From Apostichopus japonicus (taxonomy: Eukaryota > Echinodermata > Holothuroidea > Aspidochirotida > Stichopodidae), in NCBI RefSeq assembly GCF_037975245.1, contig NC_092571.1:27666564-27730563 (forward strand): a stretch of 64,000 nucleotides of DNA. Reading direction: 5' to 3'. Numbering within the stretch: position 1 is the stretch's first letter; each line of letters begins with the position of its first letter. The translations under genes and the position numbers were made by a program. Below are positions 9,824 to 21,162 of the stretch, piece by piece. Under the pieces are notes generated by a model that was not told the origin of the DNA, ran no database searches, and worked only from the letters and a program-made list of their open reading frames with translations.

Positions 9824-11167
9824 ATGGATGACAATACGGCTGATCACGTGGGCATATCAAGTCAGGTTTGCAAGGAACGCCAATCTACTTGGTCCAGAGA
9901 ATTTCCATCTATCAACAAAGGAACGTTTTCTATTAGTTGTGTCAGAGATACACCTTTCAATGTCGTGATAAGAGGTGTAGACTCGTCGGGGAAATTTGTG
10001 ACGGGTTATTGGATCGCATTAGCGATTCGCCGTAATTGTGCCAGCTTTCTCGTGAACGTTAATGGCAAAATCCAAAGGGTTGCCAAGGTAACTGAACAAA
10101 CGCAGACCAAAGCCATCGGGTACGAGGCAGGAAGACGCATAACTTATTGGTTAAGTTTTGATCGAGATAATAAGTTACTTAAGTTCGGTAAAGGTTACCG
10201 TATGAAAGAAACAACTCTGCTAAAGGCAGATTTCAAGAAAGTTGCTGCTACAAACGATGTTTTCAATCACATGTTTTTTAGCAGCGACAACCGCAAATGG
10301 ATTGATCAGTACGACTCGGCCAACTTTACAACCAATCTGGAAAGACGGTCTCTAGACTACGGAACAGCTGAAGTGACATTTGATTCAGAACCTGTTACCA
10401 CAAATCGTTCGCCCATTGTTCGTGACAGCGAACTCGCAAATATGTTTGATATCGAAAGAGGATGTTTTACCTTCTCGTCTGATCTTCCGTTGCCATGTCA
10501 GACACTGTACAATAATGTGAAAGCCAGTCACATGACCATTCACTCGGCGGGGTCGCCCTCCGAGAAGAACAACCTTATCGATGCGATACGTCGCAGTATC
10601 GAATCGGATGAGGGCGTCCTCCATCGAAAATTGTTGGAGAAACAAGAAAAAAGCAGAGGAGTATTCAACGAAATGTATCTGAGAGTCACCTTAGGTCAAA
10701 ACTTTGGTAATTCCCCAGGTATTCCTTACGTGTTGGAAATATGGCCAAAGGGGCACGGGAGTCCAATTCATAGCCACGGTAATGCATATGGCGTCATACG
10801 GGTGTTACATGGTGGCATAAGAGTCCATATCTACAACAACGACGCAATGGATAGAAACCAACAACCCCTGACCTCTTTTGATGCGGTTAAGGGTGATATC
10901 ACGTGGTTGTCACCCAAATGGTTCCAGACACATAGGCTATGGAACGACACGGACGACTTTTGTGCGACATTACAGTGTTATAAATACGGCGAGGAGGATG
11001 ACACCCATTGTCCATACTTTGAGTATGTATCTAAAACAAACGAAATTGGCCAGTTTATGCCCAATTCAGATTTTTCGTTCCTAGAGATGTATCAGTTGGT
11101 AATGGCCGAGTACCAAGTCAAAACCAAAGAGAATAATAAAAAGAAACATGAATGCACAGTTATGTAA
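9824..11167 (+). CDS. Cysteine-dioxygenase-like cupin protein with CaaX terminus, 447 aa, intronless
   Basis: The C-terminal half (about residues 265-410) resembles the cysteine dioxygenase cupin. GHGSPIHSH supplies two iron-ligand histidines (H316, H318), and H370 in THRLWN matches the third. Y386 in TLQCYKYG matches the catalytic tyrosine of the Ser-His-Tyr triad, but the triad reads T382-Q384-Y386, so the histidine is replaced by glutamine. The mammalian crosslinking cysteine position is glycine (G323), as in bacterial enzymes. Residues about 30-140 form a separate predicted beta-rich domain containing the motif YWLSFDRDN..LKFGKG, which I do not assign. The protein ends KKKHECTVM, a polybasic stretch plus CaaX box, suggesting prenylation and membrane attachment. 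Substrate is unknown: a thiol such as cysteine is the family default. The start is the first ATG of an uninterrupted frame. Lack of introns suggests a retrocopy, transfer, or an ancestrally intronless gene. Confidence 0.85.
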   Translation: MDDNTADHVGISSQVCKERQSTWSREFPSINKGTFSISCVRDTPFNVVIRGVDSSGKFVTGYWIALAIRRNCASFLVNVNGKIQRVAKVTEQTQTKAIGYEAGRRITYWLSFDRDNKLLKFGKGYRMKETTLLKADFKKVAATNDVFNHMFFSSDNRKWIDQYDSANFTTNLERRSLDYGTAEVTFDSEPVTTNRSPIVRDSELANMFDIERGCFTFSSDLPLPCQTLYNNVKASHMTIHSAGSPSEKNNLIDAIRRSIESDEGVLHRKLLEKQEKSRGVFNEMYLRVTLGQNFGNSPGIPYVLEIWPKGHGSPIHSHGNAYGVIRVLHGGIRVHIYNNDAMDRNQQPLTSFDAVKGDITWLSPKWFQTHRLWNDTDDFCATLQCYKYGEEDDTHCPYFEYVSKTNEIGQFMPNSDFSFLEMYQLVMAEYQVKTKENNKKKHECTVM

Positions 11168-11220
11168 ACTTTACGGGAGTTGTACGGGGTGGGGGATTGG
11201 GTTAATGGGTGGGGAGAGTT

Positions 11221-11226
11221 AATAAA
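11221..11226 (+). terminator. AATAAA polyadenylation signal of the cupin gene
   Basis: Canonical hexamer 54 bases after the stop codon, giving a short 3' UTR. Confidence 0.6.
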
Positions 11227-12574
11227 TGGAACTATGACGTTTGCTTTCATTGTCACTTCGAAAGTGTATTTTCTACTTATGTACTACTCTCCCAATGCAC
11301 ACTGAGGATAATATGCAGTTAGAACTCAACGGTTGCTGTCCTTGCAAGTACTACCCGATAGAACGTTGAAGAGCGCCCTCGAATTTCGTGGATTGTAAAA
11401 TATCGCCGTCATGTTTTGATACGTGACTGTGCAGGTACCGCCATTGACATTCACACTAAATTCGTCACTTTCCAAGGCCGATAGAGCATAGAAAGATTAC
11501 CAACTGTCATGTCCTACCACCCTCCAGATCTTTAGACTATCAGTAGTTATTTAATCCTCTTCAACATCCAAGCATAAAAAAGAATGGTGATGACTCACAA
11601 AATGCCCAAAAAATCAACACAGTAGGGCACTTGGGGGCTATATTCCGACAATGGTTAACCTCTCACGCGGACGTGCACTACTCTAATTGTCAGTGGCGTA
11701 GGAAGGTACTTTTGAGTGGGGGGGGGGGGGGGCTGAAGACTGATGGCCGGCCTGGGGGAGGGGTGTCCCCTCCCCTTTGGATTTTTTGCATTTCCAGGTG
11801 GCCTCAGATGCAATTTGGTGCAATATAGCACACTTCAACACCCACTCCATTTTGTAAATAATTTTGCATTTTCACTTGGCCTTAGATGTAATTTGGTGCT
11901 CCAAATGAGATTTTTTTCTCATTTGGAAATGAAAAAGGGGTTTTCTGACTTGCGAAGCGGGGGGCGGAATGATACTTCCGCCCCACCATATTTTTCACTG
12001 GTGGGGGGGGGCTGGCATCCCCCGGTCCCTACGCCCTTGCTAATTGTGGTGCAATACCTGCATGTTTGTGTTTATTTTAGTGGCCAGCTGCAAAGAACGC
12101 CATTTCAAGAAAATGCGATTAATGAACAAATTTTATAAGATATGATCTTTCTCCCATTTTATATAATTGGGAATGAAGTACATGTATAGTATGGTTGTTT
12201 ATGTTTGCCTGTTGTATACTGAAAGTCCCATAGTGATTTATATTTTATCATTTTCTTAAGGATTTCACATTTTGAACAAAAGAACAAATGTAACAAAGGA
12301 ATTATGAAAAACAATGAATGTAGATTGTTATTTTTTTTATTTCATAGATTTTCTTGCTGAATAAACTGATTTTATACAACAATAGCCTCTCAAAATCTCC
12401 TTGCTTGTACCCCTCTCTTCCCCTTCCTACTAACGCCATACATATATGGTTGGAAGACGGGATAAATATCGGGATACTGAATGCAAAGATTATCAACTTA
12501 TAAACCAATCAGCTATGAGCCCAAACCAGAAAAAGATCAATGAAGTGACAAAAATCTTGTAAAACCACTCATCC
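11227..12574. other. Intergenic interval with one MITE
   Basis: Apart from the hAT MITE at 11691-12039, no gene or other structure is recognised between the cupin gene and the 12.6-kb minisatellite. Confidence 0.6.
11691..12039 (+). mobile_element. hAT MITE family A, copy 2 (349 bp)
   Basis: Ends CAGTGGCGTAGGAAGG and TCCCTACGCCCTTG, with a perfect 8-bp duplication CTAATTGT at 11683-11690 and 12040-12047. Same internal hairpin and duplicated CAAATTGCATCT-type unit as copies 1 and 3. Orientation is opposite to copy 1. Confidence 0.93.
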
Positions 12575-12577
12575 TGC

Positions 12578-12829
12578 CACAAAATGCACCTACTATAAAT
12601 TCATGGTTAAAAGTACTCCGCTAGTATAAGCTGTATCACCACCTCCCCCCCCCCCCTCCACCTCGCGAAATGCACCTACTATAAATCCATGATTAAAAGT
12701 ACTCCGCTAGTTTAAGCTGCTGTATCAACCCCTCCCCCTCCCAACAAAATGCACCTACTGTAAATTCATGGTTAAAAGCACTCCCCTAGTATAAGCTGTA
12801 TCACCCACTCCTCTCCCCCCCCCCTAAAT
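12578..12829. repeat. ~85-bp tandem repeat, three copies
   Basis: AAAATGCACCTACTATAAAT begins units at about 12581, 12667 and 12746. Each unit ends in a poly-C run of variable length, which accounts for the unequal unit sizes (86 and 79 bp). Confidence 0.9.
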
Positions 12830-13005
12830 AATTCTGGTGATGCCAATGGGCTACATATTATTGCACAAATTTATTAAAATGCTCCATTTTCTAAATTATG
12901 ATATAGACTAGTTTGGTAAATCAGTTTTGCTTGTATTTTCATTAAGTACCTTACAATAAGCATTGAATTCATTTTATTCATCAAATTAACTTTCACACGA
13001 ATTTG

Positions 13006-13011
13006 ATTTAT
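13006..13011 (-). terminator. Candidate AATAAA for TTC36
   Basis: The minus strand reads AATAAA about 465 bases after the TTC36 stop codon. Other candidates lie further downstream, so which one is used is unknown. Confidence 0.35.
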
Positions 13012-13034
13012 TGCAAGAAATTTTACTCCACATC

Positions 13035-13393
13035 AGTTCACATGTTACTTCAACTCCCAGTACTTCATGTCATGTGACTGTATCTTTACAGCACACAGAG
13101 TCTCTGTACTTCATTCCAGAACACGTTCTAACCCTGAAGGTGGGCGTCAACCTTCAATGAAAAATTTCCTTGGTGGCTTTTAATAATTCCAAAAGTTTTC
13201 AAAGCTACATGCAGGTTTTGAATGAATTGTCCATAATTTATAACTGATACATAGCTGGTGTAAACCTATATGTTCTGGCATGGAAGCGGTTATGAATCAA
13301 CCACTGCCTAATCCCGCTACATGCTCTCCCTCCCAACCCCCCTCCCCCCATCTTCCTCCTTCCAACCCCCACCCTCCTCCATCTCACAGTTCC
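13035..13393. repeat. Intact-locus partner of the duplicate at 1-363
   Basis: DNA downstream of the TTC36 stop, nearly identical to 1-363. On the minus strand it is probably TTC36 3' UTR or flank; an AATAAA on that strand lies at about 13006-13011. Confidence 0.8.
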
Positions 13394-13475
13394 ATCTCTC
13401 AGTTCTATCAACCTCCAATCATCCATCTGCAGCTCCTTGCCACCTCAATAGATTTCAGAATCTAAGGCAGCCTCA

Positions 13476-16400
13476 TCAGTCAACGTACTCTCCAGCTCGG
13501 AGTTTTGAGATGACGTCTGACAACATTTTGTTACACATGGCAGCGTACGGGTTCATCAAGACCACCTGACTGCGAGCAAATTCTCCTCCCAGAGCCGCTG
13601 CTCGCTTAAAGTCATTTAAAGCCTGGTCGTCCTGGCCTTCCAGCCGGTAGATCATCCCTCGTTGGGTGAAGGCTTGACAAGCTGGCTTACCTTGACCATT
13701 ACTCAGCATTATGGCCATGTTTAGATCTTCTAGAGCACCTGAATAGAAAGAAAGAGAGGAAGAAAAACAGTTCAGACAAGAGAGAAAATATAGACATTTG
13801 GTAAGACCTTGCATTGTTAGATATATACTTGAGCAAAGAGAGTATTCAAACTGAATTCATCCATCAATACATGTTTTCTGTCTTACTATGATTATGAAAT
13901 TATAGAGTAAATCCAGTCAAATGGGAAGGATTTTATAACAAGACTCTCAAGTTTAATTACAACCATACACAACTAAGACTTCTTTTTTTCTTTCCTACTT
14001 TTTTTACTGTGCAACAGATTTTCGTTTTGTTGGGTTGATATGCACGTCTTTGAAGACCACAGTAAGCATATACTTTTATAGTTAGCTCTTAGCTTAACGT
14101 ACAAACATAGAGTTACAGACAAGGTTTACACTTGGATAATAACACAGGACTTACTGTATACAACGTGTCTTTAAAGCCAGACAGTATTAGCCAAGGATTT
14201 AATAAGAACTCTTTAAAGTTGCTAGAAGTTTTCAAAATTACTTTTCTAACAGTTCTCATTCTTCTACCTTTATCAGACATTCAGAACTGTGTGGTTTTCT
14301 ACAGTATGTTTAGAGTCACCTATAAATCTGAGCTCCTATCATATTTTGGGGGCAACTCTGATCACCTTGAAGATTACTGAGGCGTTTTAGTCTCAGGCAA
14401 TTAATAGTTCTTTTCGATAAGTTTTTCAAGTTTCAGAGGACTCTAATCCAGCAAACAGAGGAAGTGAGAGAACATATTTTTTGAAGTGAATATATATTCA
14501 TCTCACAAGCAAATATAGTGTTTGAATTCTCCCTTCTTACTTGAAAATTCTTTTTTATCTATTTGTGATTGATCTTAGTCTGGAACTATTACTTGTGGAA
14601 ATAATTTTGATCTTTTAGTACACAAAATACTGGAAAAAAAAATGTCTTTGAAATCTAGAAAGTTTCTGTTCATGCTACATTACATTGGCTGAAGATGTTG
14701 TACAGCACAGAAAAAAGTTCCGCTTGAAACTGGAAAATATTTTAGAAAGCACTCTGCACAGTTTTGATGTTTCATTCCATCATATGCCACACTTTTTTTT
14801 GTGGTCCATATATTTTACCGATAATGGTTCCCTTTAACTTTACATTGCACTGTACATTAAAGGACAAAGGTCATTAATCTGAGTCAATAATCCGAATCAA
14901 TCTGAATCAATGATACAAGTGTGCAGTACTGCAAAAGATATAGATAAACTGGTGTAATGATAAAGAGGATTGTTTATGGTGTAATAAAGAGGATTGTTTA
15001 TCAAATCTAGGTAGAATGTTATCAGATAATAGGTACATTGCAGGGATGGCAACAAAGATAGCATGGTTAAATTTAAGATAACCATCTCTTACTGTATGCA
15101 TGTATGAACCATTGGCCTCAGACTGTACATATGGGTGCATGTGACTTTACAGTATAACTTTGAAACACTACTGCTATATAGTAACAGCATGACAGGACTA
15201 TGTGGATTCACTGCGGAACTTTAACACTTACTGTATAACCAGAGAATCATTTCATACTAGTGTTTACATTTTTGCATACTATTTTTCATAAATTTCAATT
15301 TTCGTAAAATACTGAAAATGTACACTATGGGTTTGTGAGCAAATATTGCATCTTTGGATTCTTTAGCAATTCTGTCTTATTTGCAAAGTAATTTTAAGAT
15401 GCAATCTTTAATAAATAACTCCCTGGTTGTGACAATCACTACAGTATAAGTTATAATAGACTTGGATTTTAGGTGGTCTATGTATGTTGGCTGAATTTCT
15501 GTTCAGATGAACAAATTTCTTCTTGATGTTGATGAGGGTGAAGGTACATATGGTCACTAAAAGACCTTTCAGTTACTGTATACCATTTGTACAATAATTT
15601 GTTATCAAGGGCGGCGGAAGCACTTTTATTCTGGGAGGGCACCGACATCAAAGGGCACTTTGCAGAAATTCGATTGGACTGATGCAGCCTTATATTTATT
15701 ACCCTTTATAACTCTTATTGTATTTTCTTATTTGTGTATACACATCACTCTATCAACACACCCCCCCTCAAGGAAAATATGCATACTAGCACTGCAATAA
15801 CCAATGTGCAAATTGGGAAACTAGGAACAAGTTTTCTTTTGAGACAAAATGAGGTGAAATCACGCTAGTTTGTAATGTAGGAATCTTCCAAATTAGAGTT
15901 TATTTCTTTTTAACATCTTAACAATTTTTTTCCATTCGAAATAGCTTTGAGTTTGACTCACAGAAATTCATTAAAAGTCAGGGGCGTAGCCAGGATTTGC
16001 AAAGTTGTGTGCACGACTATCTGAGCGGAGCGCCACCATCGGTTGGTGCGGAGCGTACTAGAAAATTTTTGGTTTTACGAACCCCTCAGATGGCCGGAAA
16101 CGGCCCTTCCCGAGTGTTCATTCTGGTTCCCTGGCCTCTTGCTAACTTGAGACACCTCAATTTTTATGTAGAAAAAGGGCACATTTTTAACCTGAGGAAA
16201 AGTGGGGGGGCACGTGCCCCCTGTGCCCCCCGGTTCCGCCGCCCTTGTTTGTTATGCTACTGCAAAACCCACCATGCTGCTCAGACAAACCATAAAAGAT
16301 CCAGTCCAGGTTGCTTACAAAGTTAACAAACAGGGGTTGGCTTGGAAAGTCAGAAAGGAGAATTATTGTACATTATGAAATTATGATTGTACAAGCAATT

Positions 16401-18436
16401 CACTCCCAAGAAATTTAAAAAGTAGATCTACAGTAGATAGATCCAAAATCCTTGCATCACTTTAAAATGTCACTGAAACACCACACTCAAACTTCTCCAG
16501 TCAACAACACGAACATTATTCTCCTTATGTAGCTACAATATTCCTGCCTCCATAAGTGTGTGTATGTGTGTAATTGTGTACAGTATCTATGTTTAATGTA
16601 TATATATATGTCTACGAGTTAAATGTATATGTGCGTTAGTAGTGATATTTATATCAATGTAAATTTGTGTATGTCAAGAAAGTCAGAATTGGCATGTATT
16701 TAGGCTTAACTTGTTCCACAATCAATTTTTTTTTTTGGGGGGGGAGGGTTAGGGGTGAGGTTGGGGAGGAATCAGACTAGAAAAGCTGATAAATGCTTAT
16801 TCTGGTTCCTCTACCATCACATCTGTTTTGTATATTCCTACATCAGCGTCAGTCTGAGCAATCGATCCACACCATGTCTTATCTATGCACGTTTGTAAAA
16901 TTATAGTAATTGAAACTTTGACTTCTTTTTTTAGTATACATGTTGTGAAATGGTAGAAATGAATATAAACTTTACAAACTAAATTGTTGTCTTCAAAATC
17001 TGTCAATATTGAGCAATTATGGACAATATGGCAGCATGCATCTAACTATTTACAGTACTTATTAAAGGCATTGAAGACTTGCCCCAAACCGCGTGCCACG
17101 CTCTGAAAAAGTTAACTTTCCATTGCTTGCAAGTGAAGTTTTTTTCTTGTCGCTAAAAAATGCAGACAGTAATGAAACCTGATACCTTGTTATCTTTAGA
17201 TGGACCTGAGATGTCCATCGCTGTATCATGTGTACACTGTGTTGTGGGTATTGACCGTACAGTAGCTGTATGTATTGACTGTACACTAGTGTCTAATTAC
17301 CGACAGTAGCAAGCTGTGTGTGTATTTTCTGGGATCGATGGTGGTGTCTATGCTTCTGTTACACCTCATTCGAAACTAGGTCAGATTACCGGCATGAGAC
17401 GTTTCTTTGTGCGCGAGTCTTCATACCCTTTAATGTCAAAATGTCCTTACCGGGTACATCCCCTTTTAGTCTCAGTAACTGTGCCCTGTTGTTGTAGCAG
17501 GACGATCTGTCTGGGGCCATCTGGACGGCCTGGTTGAACAGTTCTAACGCCCCTGCAAAATCTGAAGCTTCAGCTTTGTGCACTCCTTCCAATTCCAGAG
17601 CTTTTGCTTGTTTAACATTCTCGCTTTCTACTTCTAAAAAGGTAAAAATTTAAGGAAATTTTAAGGAACTAAAGAAAAAAATATGCCATTATGATTCCTC
17701 TCTGCAAGAAAATGTGAAATTGCCATAACTAAAGCCTTTATATATAATCTATTTTGCTTATAGTGCAAAAATACTTTTAATCAAACAAATAACATGGACA
17801 TTTATGGAAGTATATACATACTAAAACAGTCACCAGTTACAACTTATTAGATTTAATGGAATCAGTACTATTTTGCATTCTGGGTTATAAAACATGAGAC
17901 ATTTTGTAGACACACAACATGGTATCACTTGCAAAACATATACATTTGCAATGGTAAAGCCATTGTAAATATCAACCAACTTGAATACATACACTATACA
18001 ATGCTACATTTGTGGTCAAATTATGTCTCAAATTATGTCTCAGAGTGCACAATTTGATGTCTAATGTTAAAATGTATTTCTTAGCCTGGGGGAGGAGGCT
18101 CCTGAGTCCATGAGCGAGTACAGCTACTACGGGGTCACATCACCCTTATAATATTAAGAAAATCCTGGATCAGCCATTGTCTGGTGCTGGTCCTACTCCG
18201 AGGAACAACACAAGCACTGTAACTTAGTACTTTGCTAACCTAACGTAATGACAGTACAGTAGCCTAATGTGAGTATATATACTGAAAATATATTGAGAGT
18301 GAATTATAATTAAAAAGAAGCTCTCACCAATATTAGTAATTTCCTCATCGTCATCTTCTGGTGGAACATCACTTCCCACTGGCAAAAGAGGATTGAAAAT
18401 AGCATTCAAGACAGCCTTGTCTCTTTTGCTAGACAT
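13476..18436 (-). CDS. TTC36: Tetratricopeptide repeat protein 36, 184 aa, three coding exons
   Basis: Coding exons on the minus strand are 18436-18328, 17633-17451 and 13738-13476, all bounded by GT/AG; they sum to 555 nt including the stop. The start is the Met of MSSKRDKAVLNAIFNP, which aligns with the vertebrate TTC36 N terminus. An in-frame upstream Met at 18529 would add 31 residues with no counterpart. The joins give NIEVESENVKQAKALELEG and RLKGDVPGALEDL, both matching the family across exon borders. Residues about 47-152 form three TPR units, followed by the conserved FARSQVVLMNPYAAMCNKML segment. Length is close to the human protein (about 189 aa). TTC36 is a small TPR scaffold; it is reported to influence tyrosine catabolism through HPD stability in mammals, and that role here is only inferred. 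Intron 2 (3.7 kb) carries a hAT-like element. The gene is head-to-head with SZRD1. Confidence 0.93.
15172..15288. repeat. Intron-2 partner of the duplicate at 364-480
   Basis: TTC36 intron DNA repeated at 364-480 with a few mismatches. It is the second half of the rearranged copy at the left end of the window. Confidence 0.85.
15606..16247. mobile_element. hAT-like non-autonomous element, 642 bp, in TTC36 intron 2
   Basis: Perfect 14-bp terminal inverted repeats, CAAGGGCGGCGGAA and TTCCGCCGCCCTTG, flanked by a perfect 8-bp duplication TTTGTTAT (15598-15605 and 16248-16255). The right part holds the GCGGAGCGCCACCATCGGTT core shared with the elements at 1078 and 2540. An internal CAGGGGCGTAGCCAGG near 15980 looks like another element start, so it may be composite. 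No transposase. Confidence 0.92.
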
Positions 18437-18792
18437 GTTTTTTTTCGTGTCAGCCAATGTTGTGTATAACCATAGATCGTGAACGTAGAAGATAAAACCT
18501 CTTCTATCCACATGGAAGTGAGCCCTCACAAGGTGGATACGGTAAACGTTTAGTTACAACGTATTATTAAGGAAAATGATAATAAGTATTTCAAATAAAT
18601 ATGTGAACTTGGGCAAACTAGTTTTTTTTCACATTTATTTACACGATTTCAGAGGAAATTAACGTATGAGTGTGTGTGTGGGGGGGAGGGGGGGTAAAAG
18701 GAGTGTGTCTCTTCAAGGCGGTTCAACGGTGAACGATTGTTTACAGATACTGCAGTTGTCATGGTAAATGAGTTGGAAATATGGGTTTTTAT

Positions 18793-19142
18793 CAGTGGCG
18801 TAGGAAGGTACTTTTGAGTGGGGGGTTGAAGACTGATGGCCGACCTGGGGGAGGGGTCTAAGGAAGAAATTTTTTTGCATTTCCAGGTGGCCTCCGATGC
18901 GATTTGGTGCAATATAGCACACTTCAACACCCACTCCATTTTGTAAACTTAATTTTGTATTTTCACCTGGCCTTAGATGCAATTTGGTGCTCCAAATGAG
19001 GTTTTTTTTCTCATTTGGGAATGAAAAAGGGGTTTTCTGACTTGCGAAGCGGGGGGGGGGCGGAATGATACTTCCGCCCCTCCACATTTTTCACTGGGGG
19101 GGCTGGCGCCCCCCCTGAGCCCCCCCGGTTCCTACGCCCTTG
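18793..19142 (+). mobile_element. hAT MITE family A, copy 3 (350 bp)
   Basis: Ends CAGTGGCGTAGGAAGG and TTCCTACGCCCTTG with a perfect 8-bp duplication GTTTTTAT at 18785-18792 and 19143-19150. It lies about 350 bp upstream of the TTC36 start codon, in the divergent intergenic region shared with SZRD1. Confidence 0.93.
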
Positions 19143-19150
19143 GTTTTTAT

Positions 19151-21162
19151 TATGAGTAGAAGTTTAATGACACTTCCCTCATCGCATTAACATGCTTTGG
19201 AAGTAGCAACGCTTACATTGATACCTTGAACGTGATATGTCAACTTCAAATATTGTCGTCTCTAAAACGGTTGATAGGAACACTATGCATATTTTACTGG
19301 CACCCTGCAAATACTAGGTGGCTATAAGAATGTGTTAATCGTTCCCGTTTCATCGATCACTATTTTCTCTTGGACTATCTTTTTGGCAGAGACCAATAAA
19401 ACTGATCATGGACACAAACAGGTTTCAAACTTTAAAAAATGAGTTTACTACCGATTTCATGAAATACAACTTCACCACCATGTTTTGTATTGAGATGCTA
19501 TTTTACATGGGCAAACATATGATCGGGAGGGGGGTGGGGTAAAATTGGGGCTGTGGGGGAATTCGTTGACCCAAAAGACCACACTGCTCCTGAGCCTACC
19601 GTGTGTATAAGTATAACGCACATGTTCAAGGGCAATGTAGGCCTACATGTTTTTGCCCTAGTATATTTACCACAGATCGGTACAATTTTCCATTTTTTAA
19701 ACAAGTTTATTATGGAGTCATGCCATATGCATACGTGTTTTACTTCACCATGGAGCTATAAACAGAAAGCTCCATGCTTCAAAAGAAGACGTGGAATATA
19801 AGTATAGTACGGCGAAATCAATGAACTAAATAATGCCGATGTTAATATAGCGGAAATGCACTTTTATCGTGTAGCGCGGATAGCCTACAGTCCGCCACAC
19901 CATCATATTATAGTCACCAGCAGCAACCAGATTCTCTACTCAAATATTCTTGTGCACATATAACTAAATACTAGTTGGAGAAGAACGTAAATTCGCCCAG
20001 TTCAATGTACAATAAGCAATCTCACAGTAATAGGACAAGAAATTCTCTTCTTGGGGTAAAAGAAGGGTCAAACTCCATATTTTAGAAGGACCAAAGTTTC
20101 AAACGTTGTTTTGTAGTGGACCCAAAGGCCGCGGCTAATGTGGAAACTGGATTCAAGTTCTCTTGTAATCTCTGAACACCTATTAAGAAGCATTATGTGG
20201 TGTTTGCGTTAGATGGGGGAAATATTTCCTCTTCCCTGTTATTCATCTTTGATCTAACTAACAACGTTTGTACGCTATTGCATAAAATGGCGAAGGTGTG
20301 TTACAATTTAGCCAATGAAAAGAAGTAATAGTCATTGACTATTCATTATCACTGCGTCTCGTCGTGGTTGACGAAAGAACAAAATCAGCTTGAGTAGGTA
20401 AAAATGATACATCTCTCAAGATCTGGGACTGAGGTATAAGGAAGCTTAGAATGAACATTAGATTACGACATGGTTAAAACAGTAGAAATACGGAAGTTTA
20501 TAGTTTTGTCGCGTACAACGTCATAATGACATAATCTGAAGTGGGTCTTCACATTGTCGAATTTGGCCAGAATCCATATCGGCTAGAAACTTCAAAAGAT
20601 AGAAATACCGTTTAGACAAGACTGATATCGACTGTTTGCAAAACGGTTAAAAAACTAATTGTTACTGTATCATTATACGGTAACTGTTGAACTTAATCCT
20701 TTTTATATGTTGAACATTCCTACGGCAAACGCACTTGGTGTGCGTTGAAACAGTAACTTTCAGAATATAACGGATAGAGTATCTCACCAAAACGGTAATT
20801 TCCAGCTTTTAACACTTTACACCGTTCCAACGGTACTAATGTTCAGCTTTTCCGCCGTTTGTTTAGCTATGTTTAAGTGTAAGTCATTAAAGAAAGTATG
20901 TTTAAGGACTCCGTATATATGTATATTTGCTTCGAATACACCGTACTCTGCACTGAACTTTGTTAGAAGGTATTTTGAACCTAGCCTACTATACTTAGGT
21001 CACGTAAATGTGTTAGTGTTGAGCCTAACCTGTTCGTAATGCCCGTAGTAAGTTAGGCTTCTCCTATGCGTAACAGGACGTGAAAAGGCTTACAATTCGT
21101 TAGTCTACAGGAGAGGTAGCTACGCCAAGCTTAGCTTCGCGACATTTCCTAGGACGGTTCTC
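19151..21162. promoter_or_regulatory. Divergent TTC36-SZRD1 intergenic region
   Basis: About 2.7 kb separates the two start codons, and the MITE at 18793-19142 lies in it. The stretch just before the SZRD1 ATG is relatively CpG-rich (GCTTCGCGACATTTCC). No clear TATA box could be tied to either start. Shared regulation is inference from orientation only. Confidence 0.35.

Noticed and set aside
18437..18529. Upstream in-frame Met for TTC36
   Set aside because: The extra residues have no counterpart in the family; the Met at 18436 aligns with known N termini.
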